Assembly (NCBI RefSeq): GCF_016859285.1
Contig: NC_053415.1
Coordinates: 25,300,001 to 25,364,000, forward strand
Direction: 5' to 3'
From: Xiphias gladius
Taxonomy: Eukaryota; Chordata; Actinopteri; Istiophoriformes; Xiphiidae
Length of the DNA: 64,000 bases
The notes under the pieces were generated by a model. It did no database searches. It had not been told where the DNA came from and worked only from the letters and a program-made list of their open reading frames with translations. Both the position numbers and the translations under genes were made by a program. This document shows positions 36,598-48,010 of the stretch, in pieces; within the stretch, counting starts at the first letter, position 1; every line of letters starts with the position of its first letter.

Positions 36598-37353
36598 ATG
36601 GGCAGGGTAGGTACTGGGAATGGTCCATCCAAGAAAAAAAAAAAATTAAAAAAGTCAACCTCAATTTGAAAATTAATTCTTAATTAATTATCACTGGACA
36701 GGCTTCTGAAAGTGGTACTGATGAAGCAATGTTGTGTTTTCAGATCATCTTTTACGAGGACAGGAACTTCCAGGGCCGCTCTTTTGAGACCAGCACCGAC
36801 TGCCCTGAGCTGACCTCCTACCTGAGCAAGTGCCAGTCCTGCAGGGTGGAGAGCGGCTGCTTCATGGTCTACGACCGTCCCAACTACATGGGCAACCAGC
36901 ATTTCATGAGGAGGGGCGAGTACGCTGACAACCTGAACCTGGTGGGACTGTCCGACTGCATCAGGTCTTGCCGTACGATCCCCACGGTAGGATTTTCATT
37001 CTCTAGATAGTATTTTATTCATTTTGCTTTGAATGGTTGTCTCATCTTCTCGTTTTCTGATGTTCTCTCTACAGCACAGAGGCCAGTTCAGGATGAGGAT
37101 CTACGAGAAGGAGAACCTCACTGGTCAGATGGTTGAGCTGACGGAAGACTGCGAGAACATCTTGGAACGCCTCCGCATGTCTGAGTGCCTGTCCTCCCAG
37201 GTGATTGAAGGCCACTGGCTCCTGTACGAGCAGCCCAACTTCAGAGGCAAGGTGCTCTACCTGAAGCCCGGAGAGCAGAGGAGCTTCAGGGACCTGGGAG
37301 TGAGCACCACCAGGTTCATGAGCATGAAGCGTATCGTGGATTCCTGCTACTAA
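36598..37353 (+). CDS. crygm: Gene M3: gamma-M crystallin, methionine-poor member
   Basis: Exons are 36598-36606 (MGR), 36744-36986 (81 codons) and 37075-37353 (92 codons plus stop), total 176 residues. Only about 9 methionines are present, the fewest of the complete gamma-M genes here; positions that are Met elsewhere are Leu or Val ([17 protein letters not shown]). One tryptophan is retained (EGHWLLYE). The N-domain wording [16 protein letters not shown] is close to M2, but the C-domain ([25 protein letters not shown]) belongs to the M3-M7 subfamily, so the gene joins two types at the exon 2/exon 3 boundary. Introns are 137 and 88 bp, with donors gtaggt and gtagga. A poly(A) signal AATAAA at 37375-37380 is only about 20 nt after the stop. 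Confidence 0.93.
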
Positions 37354-38083
37354 ATTTTTAACCAAATTTCCCCAAATAAAGTAACCCACTCCTCTATACT
37401 GACTTTTTGTTTCACTGGTTGTTTTGAGGCCTTGACAATGCAGGAAGAGATCACAGTGGGGGATGAGATGGGCGTCAGGAAATGATCACGAGGCACATCT
37501 CTTTATGTTGTAGTCTTTCATGCATATAAGAACTGCATAATAATACAAATAAAGATTATAACTCGGAAAATTTGTTTCAAGGGTGATTTGTTTCTTATTG
37601 TGTGTTTGCAATTTAATGGTATTTAATTCACATATATTGTTTTTACGTCAGACTCCCACACACATAACCATTTAGATAATAGTTTTCTGTTGCACACAGT
37701 TCAAACTTAGGTGTACATCTTTACCCAGAAAATGTATGGCAAAGGGGTTAATCAGTACTAGAAGGTAAATCAATAACTATGAAATTCAGAAATCATGGTA
37801 TTTGTTTGGTTTTATTACAATCATACAAGTGTCTGGGTCAAATTAACCGGGTCACATCCATGCATGGTTCTGTAGAAATCATGTAAAGTCATTTCTGCCA
37901 ACATATTACCTGCTTTACATTTGGTCCCCATCACTCCTAAAATACAACTTCTGATTAGTTTGAATACATTCTACAGAAGCTGGATGATATACAAAGTTCA
38001 TTATGCATTCTCACTTCACTAGGTATGGCCAGTAATACTCAGCTTGTAAAAACAGCTGTATAATGATTCTTTGGGTCCGGAGG

Positions 38084-38155
38084 AGCTTCGTCAGGGGTCG
38101 ACCAGGCAATGGGGGCCTCCTGTAAAGATGCTATGGAATTGCATTATATGAAAAG
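38084..38155 (+). promoter_or_regulatory. Orphan gamma-M-like promoter relic
   Basis: The block reads AGCTTCGTCAGGGGT, then GCAATGGGGGCC (from 38106), then TATATGAAAAGC (from 38145). Start-to-start spacings are 22 and 39 bp, against 19-20 and 36-39 bp in the working gamma-M promoters, and CAATGGGGGCC is identical to the M7 promoter. No start codon with a donor, and no crystallin exon, follows. It is probably what remains of a lost paralogue, though chance similarity is not excluded. Confidence 0.45.
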
Positions 38156-38916
38156 CAGGATACGGTGTTTTTGGCGGTTGACCACAATTTTATTTAAGCG
38201 CAGTTCTAAATTACTGGAGTATTATTTTAACATTTATCCAACAGGCAGCCAACACCACACAGATGCCTTACTGCTACAGCAGACGTCATATTTTTCAGAC
38301 ACCACCAGCAACTAAAGTCAAAGCTGCGGAGTTTCACCGTGTTCAATTTTAATCCGTGTAGTTTTTGTGTCCTTGAAATGAGAATCGGTGATTGTAGATG
38401 CTTTGACTTGTGCCATTATGAGACTCTGAGGAGGGACAATGAACCATTTCCAACATTTCAGGGGAACTGGAGTCAGGTGGAGTCTACTGGTGGATGCCAG
38501 GGTGGAGGTGGCATTATCATTAAGTTTTTATTTTTATTTTTAATGAGAGCAGCAGCAGTGATGATGCAGTGAAAATGAGAGCTCGTCATACAGGAGGGGA
38601 CACATTTTTAGTTCCACGCCATGAAATGAACACCACAACTTAGGAAGCGTGAATGTTCACCTTTGCAAAGGATGATTCAAATAAAGTAAACGCAGCAAAG
38701 AAGCCATAAAGTAATGAGACAGAAATTGGTCACAGATATGAGTGAATAATGATTTTAGAAAAACAGGAAGAAAATGGATTCAAAGATTAGGCTGCCTCTT
38801 TTTGACAGGTAATGTACTAACTGATGGGGAAATTTGCAGCTCGCTGCTCCGAACAATGACCCTATCTACAGTATATCAGTTATTCCTTTTCAAGAAAACT
38901 CATTAGCTACTGTATC

Positions 38917-38917
<1 letters not shown>

Positions 38918-38987
<70 letters not shown>
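38918..38987. repeat. TG microsatellite, about 70 bp
   Basis: A nearly uninterrupted TG dinucleotide run. Confidence 0.95.
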
Positions 38988-38989
<2 letters not shown>

Positions 38990-40598
38990 ATAATGCGTTT
39001 GAACGATGCCGGTGTGAGTCACAGGTCCATGTGCGAATGTGTAACGTCTCATGTCAACACCAAACAGAAGTGACAGTCATGTAATCAAATCCCTCTGCAC
39101 GCAGGACTTGTGCCGGTGCATGCATTTCGCACATTATGTGGCAGGGTAAGGAAAGTGTCACCTGTCACGAGGCCATATGAATAACTCAAGTTTAGTTTCA
39201 ACATTACGTCAATGACCAAAGGTAACGGGGACGTTACCTACAAAAGTAGGTAAACTAAAACTAAAAAAACGAAAGCTGGAATTCTCAGAAGATTAATATA
39301 AACATCTCTGCAAACTGCAAACATAAGGTTGTTGTGGGTAACCCTAGGCGTACCTCCCAATTCTCAGCAGCGTGTTGTGAGGAACGCGCCCTTCAAGCGA
39401 GTTGAATGATTTGTTCTAATCCTGTCGGGAGGCAGGTTCAAAACAGAGAAGGAAACAAAACGGAAATGTGTTACAGACTGGCATTGCGAACTAAAAGAAG
39501 CTATAAATGTTGTGGTATGTTGAGTTAGTTCATGCTATAAGCTTGTCCTTATACAAATAAACATGAATAAACAAAAGAAACAGCCGCGCCAACGAATTCA
39601 AGCAACCCCAGTGCACGCTTGTCTACGTTCAGCCCAGAAAAACATAATTCCAGTTTATGGATTTCATCTTTAAAAGACCGCTTTAATGCAAAGGGTGCAT
39701 TGGATATGCAGACAGAATGAAGAGTGTCATGTGAGTGTAGCAGCACAATCTGAGGTGTCTGCCTAAACTGGCTTACATGTTCAATTCAACAGTGGTTGCC
39801 CCAGAAATGTCATTGTGACAAACACAATATAATTTCTTTTAAAAAAATCAATTTTTCCATTTTGAATTCTATAAAATTTCTGACAGACTAGTTCATAGTA
39901 TGCTCTAGATTCTCTAAATGTCAAGCTGGCAAGATATTTTAAGAACATATGGTATTTCAGATGAATTTCAAGGCCATATAACTGAAGGTGGAGCTACTGA
40001 TTTCCACTGCAAAACCCTTAAATAAATCCTATATCTACACTCATCCTAAGCATGTATCCATAATCACGACTATCCGTCTTTTTTCTTTTTTTTTCCTGAC
40101 TAATTTCCCTCACTAACATCAACTCAAAGGCAGTGTGTGGTTTCAGTTGATAGCTGATGTTACCAGCTCTCAGGAGTGACTGTTGCCATAAGCATTTTCA
40201 GATGACATTAAAATGAATTTCTCTCCCACAAGTGATTCCTATTGTGAGTTTGTTTGAAAACCCCTTTGTCCACTGAATATATTAGCTTTGGCAAAATGTT
40301 ATCTCATTGGCTCCTATTGTTTTAGGGGAATCAAAAAACTACAATTGAAATAACTGTAGCTTTTGACCGGCTGACTAATGGAATCAATAGTTGCAGTGTG
40401 CAGCTTCTAGCAATAGTTTTTATACAGTACATACAATTCTCCTATATAACAAAATAAACTCCTAAACAAGTTTTTGAAAAAAAAAAAAAAAAAAAAAAAA
40501 GAGCTCTATTATTCGTAGAGGAAAATTCTGTTCAGGGGTTGTGACCCTATTGGTATATGGGTAAGCAACTCAAAACTCTATAGGCTTCTATAGTAGGT

Positions 40599-40661
40599 TG
40601 CTGGCTCAGGGGTTTGAACAATAGGGGGGCACCCAGTCTTTGTCTCTGGCCAGGTATAAAT
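40599..40661 (+). promoter_or_regulatory. Promoter of M4: Maf-like, SOX-like and TATA elements
   Basis: TGCTGGCTCAG (40599-40609), ACAATAG (40618-40624) and TATAAAT (40655-40661), spaced 19 and 37 bp. CCAGG directly precedes the TATA box, as part of a wider TCAGGTATAAA block shared with M5, M6, M7 and M9. Confidence 0.7.
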
Positions 40662-40736
40662 GTCACTTGTTCAGACAGGCAGAGCATCAGTTCACAAGCT
40701 GTTCTCTGAGAGATCTGGGAAACCACCGCAATCAAC

Positions 40737-41547
40737 ATGGGCAAGGTAGGAAACAGTTTAAATTTTTAAATCAACATTTATTTGCCTACAGTTATTTAAT
40801 GGGATATTGTAATTGTGACATTAAAACCCTTTAACACAGGGGCAAAGTACTTTTAACAATCTTTTCTGTAATAAGCAGAAATTATTGTTTGTAAATTCAC
40901 CTGGCCACTTTTTATTTCTCCTCACCTTTACAATTCACTGTTTCCAGATCATCTTTTACGAGGAGAGGAACTTCCAGGGCCGCTCCTATGAGTGCATTAC
41001 CGACTGCCCTGAGCTGTCCTCCTTCCTGAGCAGGTGCCAGTCCTGCAGGGTGGAGAGCGGCTGCTTCATGGTCTACGACCGCCCCAACTTCATGGGAAAC
41101 CAGCATTTCATGAGGAGGGGCGAGTACGCCGACTCCCTGAGCATTATGGGAATGAGCAGTGGTATCAGGTCTTGCCGTATGATCCCCATGGTAGGTATAA
41201 AACACAATAATAGAACTTATTCAACTCAACAACTTTTTTCCTCAAATTAATTATTTTGCCTTGTTTTACAGCATAGAGGCCAGTTCAGGATGAGGATCTA
41301 CGAGAAGGAGAACCTCACTGGTCAGATGGTTGAGCTGACGGACGACTGCGACAACATCCTGGACCGCCTGCGCATGTCCGAGTGCCTGTCCTGCCAGGTG
41401 ATTGACGGCCACTGGCTCCTGTACGAGCAGCCCAACCAAAGAGGCAGGGTGCTTTACGTGATGCCCGGAGAGCACAGGAGCTTCAGGGACCAGGGAATGG
41501 GAAGCATCAGGTTCATGAGCATGAAGCGCATCATGGACATCTGCTAA
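40737..41547 (+). CDS. crygm: Gene M4: gamma-M crystallin
   Basis: Exons are 40737-40745 (MGK), 40948-41190 (81 codons) and 41272-41547 (91 codons plus stop), total 175 residues with about 16 methionines and one tryptophan (DGHWLLYE). The C-domain has an unusual [14 protein letters not shown] where its neighbours have N/H-F-R-G and YLKPGE or YLRPGE. Splice sites are gtaggt...ttccag and gtaggt...ttacag. Intron 1 (202 bp) is important for interpreting M6: its last 111 bp, from CAGGGGCAAAGTAC at 40837, are almost the same as the exon 1/intron 1 junction of M6. The start of intron 2 (gtaggtataaaacacaataa) is shared with M7, a sign of exchange between paralogues. A poly(A) signal lies at 41565-41570. 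Confidence 0.93.
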
Positions 41548-41924
41548 TTGTATATTTTAACAGCAATAAATGATATAACTTTCTAAATTCTGGTGTTATG
41601 GTATTTAATTTAATTAGTGTAATCTTTCTAGAAAAGCAGTTTTTTTTTTACCAATTACAGATTTTACAGTAAGCATTGTACCTTAATGTCCACCATAGTC
41701 GTAGTTAGTTCAGTTTTATTTTTGCATCATGCCAAACATTTGGCCCATCCCACATGGGACTACAAAACAATGCTTTATATCAGACTTCAAAAATACAGCA
41801 AAGATATCTTCTGGTAATACATGTACAAAGCCGACAGAAAGACATAAATCATAATACACTGCATATACACCTACATCATTTCAGGTAACATATGACTACG
41901 TACAAAATTTCAAATACATTGTGC

Positions 41925-42075
41925 ATCAAATAGTCTGTCTGTCGGTCAGTTGGTCCACCACTTTGGTCCACACAGAAAATATCAACAACTATCGGATGGA
42001 TCGCCATGAAATTTGGTACAAGCCTTCATTCCCTTCTCTGGATGATTTCAGCTTCAGTGATTCCACGAGCTCTCA
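41925..42075 (+). repeat. Teleost dispersed repeat (GGTCCACCACTTTGGTCCA family)
   Basis: It contains 'ggtccaccactttggtccac', 'caacaactatcggatggatc' and 'gccatgaaatttggtacaag', landmarks of a widespread percomorph repeat. Weaker echoes of its later part occur at 47.61-48.0 kb. Confidence 0.6.
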
Positions 42076-42341
42076 TATAGGAGCTCTCTTTGGTCAAACT
42101 TTTAATTAAAATGTAAAGTAAGCGCTTGAAAGAGCTGAAGCGAATGTGAACGGTCTGATGAATCGAAGAAGTCGACGTTTAAAGTGAGAGCAGTTGTAAG
42201 GATTATATCACGCAGATGGTTGATATGTGGTCGCTATCATGTTTATAAGTGGTTGCTAGGGCCTTGCTGTTGTTTCAATAATTACACTGTGAGAAAATGT
42301 CTTTGATTTTTTTGTTTTTTTTTAATGTAAAAATTGTATGT

Positions 42342-42344
<3 letters not shown>

Positions 42345-42434
<90 letters not shown>
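42345..42434. repeat. TG microsatellite, 90 bp
   Basis: An uninterrupted TG run of about 45 units. The histidine/threonine-rich antisense frame through it is not a gene. Confidence 0.97.
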
Positions 42435-42436
<2 letters not shown>

Positions 42437-45400
42437 CACCCATCAGCTTCTGTCATCTGCCTGTTAGTAACAAACCAAAATAAAGCGTGAGGACCTGGCA
42501 GAAGTAATCTCATTTCAGACATGCACTTGACTGGATAAAAGTGCCGTAAATTTTCTGTCCTTTTCCGTTTTTTTAAGTAAGCGACTAAGGCCACTTTTCT
42601 ATAATAGGTTTACCAGCAATCTGGCTGTCAGACCCGGGCTGCGTCCAAGATCACACCCTATTATGACATAATGCACCACATTTACTGTATGTCATTTTAT
42701 GGCTGTGACAATGCATCCACTATATGGCGCCCTCAAAAATTCCCCAACGTAACAAAACAAGGAATTGTTTCTACTAACACTCCCACAATATAATATGCTG
42801 CTTTCTATAGATGCAAAAATGACTGTTGTGCGACTCTACAGCTGTAAGCGATGGTGCAAAATGACGATAGTTATTAAGCGTCCAAGCCCACAGACCCGGC
42901 CCTAGTGCTTCCAGTGCGGCTGAAGTCTTGTCACTAAAAGCTGTCACATTAGCATTTAAGGCCACAGCGGCACAAAGTGAATACACAGAGGTAAAGGTTT
43001 TAAATGTGCCTCCTAATCTGCCTTGACAGGGCTGTAATAAAATTGTCATTAAATTATCATTTCTTATGCACAAATAAAGAAAATTTTCAACCACAAAATA
43101 CTACTAATATGCAAATTTTAAGGTGTCAGGTTCATTCTTCTAACATCAAGTCAGTCTATTAAATGTGTTGTCTTTGGTTTAGTTTTCCCCTTGATGTGCT
43201 GGGCAACAATCATCACACAACCGGGGCTCATAAATGTTAAGCTTTCATTCATGGGAACTGCTTACAGTATGACTATCCAGCAAAATTCCTCACATCCATC
43301 ACGTGGACAGGTAGATATTAGCCTAGGCTCTTGGACATTTTGACATTTTCAACTATAATACACAGTATAAAAGAGACTGAGGATTAGAATGAAAGAGAGT
43401 GGAAGTGATTGAGGCAAAGCAGTTATATTCTTTGAGGAAAAATACACCACTGTAAAGCTGCTGTACTCTAGCTTGCCAACCAACTATTCAGTCTACGTAT
43501 TGGGTCTACGTGGCAATGACAGTGTATTTTGATTCACAAACCACGGAGTTCACACACCCTGAAGCGCTACACAAAACCTACAACGTTCCCAAATGTGTTC
43601 TGCAGCAGTCACACCACAAAGTGCCGTTCGCTCCATCTACCTCGTCCATGCGGAGTAGGCGACGGCTGGGAGCTTGGCGACATAGTGGCTACTGCAGGGG
43701 TAGTGGTGAACTGCTGCAACTGGCAGGCTAACGTAGCATGATTAGCGACACGACTGGGTAACTGCCATATACCTGCGTGTACGCACCACCACACCTCTGG
43801 TATCAAAGGATTTTGGATGAACTTTGTGTCTTTTTTTGGTTGTTTTTTTGCTTTTCCAAAACCAAAATCACAAGAGAGGAATGCACCGCATGATTACACT
43901 GCTGTGTAAGCTGCTGAATCGGGAGAAGATCTGGCTAACTAGCTTACAGCCTACCGTAATCAACGTATTAGGGCAAACTAGATGTAGCAAAACAACTGAC
44001 TACATTATTTAGTGGGGTTACCGGTATATGTTATGAAAGTCATAAACAGGAGTGGCAATTACGACTGGATGCTCCTGTCACTTTAGCGTCTTACCTGCTT
44101 CATATCGGATTCGGGGATTCTCACAGTATTTTCTCTTGTAAAGCTAAAACATATCGTTTGAAAAATACTTACAATCAAGCTAATATCTGACCCCTGTGTG
44201 GCTTCATCGAAAATGTTGTAATGCTGTAATGAGCATTCAAACAAGGACATGGTAGAAAGAAGAGGCAGTTTATTACACACATGAGACAACTGTATTAGTC
44301 CGATCAACTCCTTCATTTCTATGTCTTCCACGTTAATTATTAGCTGCTGAGGATACTAATTTTTCACCTGAATACTGTCAACCTTGGCCTGACTTTTTAG
44401 CATCATTACTGTACTGACTTAGTGTGACACAATGTTAATAGCTATCAAATGCACACCGAGGCTCCCTTCGTCCCCTGTAAATCACCTGTTGCACCATGGT
44501 TTTTGAAAATCTCTCTGCGTGGCACAGAAAATGCAGCCAGACTACTTTAAGGACCCATTATGCTCTTTGTTCATAAAGCCATAAATTAACTCTGATGTTC
44601 AAACAAAATCTGATCTACTCGAAGCCAAACACATATTTTCGAATACTTACCAGAAAGCAACTTTCCCTTTAATTAGCTTGAAGGTGAAAAATTATCTTTT
44701 TCCACACTGTGTAACAGTATCACATATGGACTATAGTCTTTCGTAGCTTGTTTCAGCTCATCGTTGAGGCTGTAACATATGATCCAAACTTTTGTTTGAT
44801 ATGCACATATGTCCTTAATTTCGGCTTTGACGAGATATTTCAAACTTTTCTTCAAACTTCAATAAAAGTTTACTTTTAATACAGTTAACATTACAACACA
44901 AATTATTCCTGTAGCTCTAATGCATATCCACTTCCTTAAAAATTGAGTAAATCTCCAATATTTATTTAGTTATACACTTTCGCCCCGAGATTGTGCCACC
45001 TCCCCAAAATATCATAAAGTAACTTGGATAGATGGCCTTGAAATGGATACAGTATGACAGAAGAATAAATTAATAAATGGTTTATACCACACTATGATGT
45101 AGTTGGAAGCAGATATTAGTGTTTATTAATGTATTTATCAACAACTGACTCCTCCTGTGGGTACCCATAAGCGGAGGCTGCTATACAAAACGGATTAGGA
45201 ATGATGGTATAGTAAAACGCAGTCAGAGTGATATAAAGTATGTCTTCGTTGGATAAGTTATAATTGTCGATAAATTCTGTAGATTAATAACCACTAAAAT
45301 GTCCTTTTATCTGCTTAAAGGTAAATTATAGTGTTTTATAAAACATTTATTAACACGACGTTGTTTGTATAGTGCTTATAAATGGTAAATATGAGGAGTT

Positions 45401-46000
45401 AAATTAAAATGTTACTGCTACGAGGTATTGCTCTGCGTCGTCATTGAGTTATGCAGATAGAGGGGCTTCGTTAATTATACACTGTATCAGCTGTAACACT
45501 AAAGCCAGTTACAGGTGTAGTCAAAAATCATTTATTTAAGGGAAAAAAAAAAAAAAAGCGAGAGTTTACCATAGAATTATAAGGCCTGTGAGAAGTCCAG
45601 AAAATTAAACACCCACTTCACTTTTCTGGTCAAATAGCTGTAAATTGGGTTTACACTTGCCACTTGTTTCTTTGTGTTTACCATATAGATTACACGGCTC
45701 TACAAACAGCTGGATAAACAGGTTTTGTACGTACAGATGTGCAATATATACTGGCATATCAGGCTATTGTGTTCACACAAGAGGATAGTCATGTCTACAT
45801 ATTATCAATCAGAGAGCCATACAGTGTGTTTTGAACTGTGTAAAACAGGCAGTTGTTATTCTGTATTGTGACTTCAAATTGTACTTACTCATTGTATTTA
45901 CTTCCCTATGGAAAAATCCATTCTAAAGTCTTCTAGGGGATCCAGTCACATGGAAATGTGACAAATGCCCCTCACCACTCTATAGGCCTCTATACCATGT

Positions 46001-46063
46001 TGCTGGCTCAGGGCTTTACACAATGGGAGCCACAGATTCTTTGGGTTTTGTCAGGTATAAAAG
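46001..46063 (+). promoter_or_regulatory. Promoter of M5: Maf-like, SOX and TATA elements
   Basis: TGCTGGCTCAG (46001-46011), ACAATGG (46020-46026) and TATAAAAG (46056-46063), spaced 19 and 36 bp. The preceding CTCTATAGGC...TATA sequence is shared with M4. Confidence 0.72.
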
Positions 46064-46141
46064 TAACGGTTAAAACAGGCTGGCAATCAGTGTAACAGCA
46101 AAACAGTTATTTGAAGAACGAAAACAACTACTGCTACTACC

Positions 46142-46841
46142 ATGACCATGGGCAGGGTAAGCACACTCACCTCACCGACTATTTTTGTTTATTCGTAATT
46201 AGATTGATATTCATTTTTTGCTTAAATTCCTATTCCTTATATTTGGACTTTTCCAGATCATCTTTTACGAGGAGAGGAACTTCCAGGGCCGCTCCTATGA
46301 GTGCGTGAGCGACTGCTCCGACATGACCTCCGTCCTGAGCAGGTGCCAGTCCTGCAGGGTGGAGAGCGGCTGCTTCATGGTCTACGACCGTCCCAACTTC
46401 ATGGGAAACCAGTATATCATGAGGAGGGGCGAGTACGCCGACTCCCTGAGCATTATGGGAATGAGAGACTGCATCAGGTCTTGCCGTATGATCCCCATGG
46501 TGAGCATGAAAAAATGCGATTAAAACACATCTTTCACTCTTGAAAGAAGCTAAATGTTTTCTCTACAGCATAGAGGCCAGTTCAAGATAAGGATCTACGA
46601 GAAGGAGAACCTCACTGGTCAGATGTCTGAGCTGGTGGAAGACTGCGAAAACATCACGGAGCGCTTCAGTATGTCCGAGTGCCTGTCCTGCCAGGTGATT
46701 GAAGGCCACTGGCTCTTGTACGAGCAGCCCAACTTCAGAGGCAAGATGCTGTACCTGAGGCCCGGAGAGTACAGGAGCTTCAGGGACCTGGGAATGAGCA
46801 GCACAAGGTTCATGAGCATGAAGCGTATCGTGGACCTTTAA
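46142..46841 (+). CDS. crygm: Gene M5: gamma-M crystallin with altered C-terminus
   Basis: Exons are 46142-46156 (MTMGR), 46257-46499 (81 codons) and 46569-46841 (90 codons plus stop), total 176 residues. I chose the first of two in-frame ATGs; the second would give MGR as in M2 and M3. About 16 methionines and one tryptophan (EGHWLLYE) are present. The protein ends KRIVDL, whereas the other complete gamma-M proteins end in a residue pair containing cysteine (SC, SCY, CC, IC or MC), so the terminal cysteine is lost. Introns are short, 100 and 69 bp. Exon 2 is nearly identical in DNA to exon 2 of M6 from the [12 protein letters not shown] stretch to the donor gtgagcatgaaa. A poly(A) signal lies at 46879-46884. 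Confidence 0.92.
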
Positions 46842-48010
46842 ACACTGTTTTGCAGAATATGTCAAAATAAGCCAAAATAATAAAACTTTGAAAAAAAAAA
46901 TATTTTTACCTGTTCCATCATTTCATATCATTTTAGTAAATAACTGGGCAGCCATTGCTTTCTACTGTGACAAGTGATTTTTAGTGCACACCACCTACAT
47001 ACTTTACATTTTTTGTATATATTTTTGCGTCGGAAAAAGTCCTTTAAATATGTGAAACAATACAGAAAAGACTTGTGATACAGTGCCTGCTGCATGCGGT
47101 AGATACACAGAATCTCACCAAACAGATGCTGCAAATTGTTGGTAAGGAAAGCTCCAAGAACTACAAATATCATCTCACTTAAAGATTAATAATAGCAGTA
47201 ACCATCCTTTTGGCACTTTTTTGTCACCGCACTTTTGATTTTTGCATAATTTATATAAAGTATCACTGTTTTACTCTTTAAATGAGTTGGCATCAAAAAT
47301 AATGTTGATGAAAATACAAGTCTTTTAATAGGAAATGGCAGTGTTACACCATAACAGATTGCCAAAACTATTGTTTTACTTTTTTTCTTATTCTTTTTAC
47401 TGCTCAGATATCAGTTAATTGGGACCGATTTTACGCTAAAAATGAACAGAAAGAAAAAAAGGGTTGTCATTTGTGCAGAAACCTAAGTAATATCAGATCC
47501 ATCAATATAAAACACTGGCCTGTAATATCATCATAGAACACACAGAATAATGCTGTTGAAGATCTTACTGTTTTTGGTGAGATAGCACTGCTTTAGCCAG
47601 CAACTACCGACCAGATTTAGCAGGAACATTCGTGATCCCCAACCTCTTGACCTTTACTCCAATGCCATTGTCAGTTCCAATTTGCACCTCACCAACACTT
47701 TATTTACATTGTTCAGAATCTGAATCCAAAAGCTTTTGTAAACCTGACCTTTGCTGACCTTTTCTCCGACACCACCATCAGTTCAAACAAAATATTAAAA
47801 TCCAATTGGCTGACAAGTTTACTGGGCACATTCATGCAACCCCAGAGGATAAACCTTTTCCAAATTTGCATTCAATAATATATAAAGAAATAGTGCAACT
47901 GCTGGGAAGTTTGCTGAACATGTTCATGCTCCAAAGGACATAAATCATTTTATTTGAAGAGGCACCCATGGCCTTTCCTCTGGCACCACCTTCAGGGAAA
48001 ACTTTACACA

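Larger units (their letters stand above)
37381..40598. other. Spacer between M3 and M4
   Basis: No exon is recognised. It contains the orphan promoter-like block at 38.08-38.16 kb, a TG microsatellite and a 24-nt A run at 40,477-40,500. Confidence 0.55.
41571..46000. other. Spacer between M4 and M5
   Basis: The 4.4 kb spacer shows no recognised exon. It has a dispersed repeat at 41.93-42.08 kb, the longest TG tract of the window at 42.35-42.43 kb, a short diverged piece near 42.62-42.75 kb that resembles a fish DNA element, and a mixed stretch at 43.45-44.35 kb with transposon-like character that I could not name. Confidence 0.5.

Noticed and set aside
43440-44350. A possible separate host gene in the M4-M5 spacer
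   Set aside because: Several frames of 60-80 codons overlap but none shows a family resemblance or splice continuity; transposon-like sequence is more likely.
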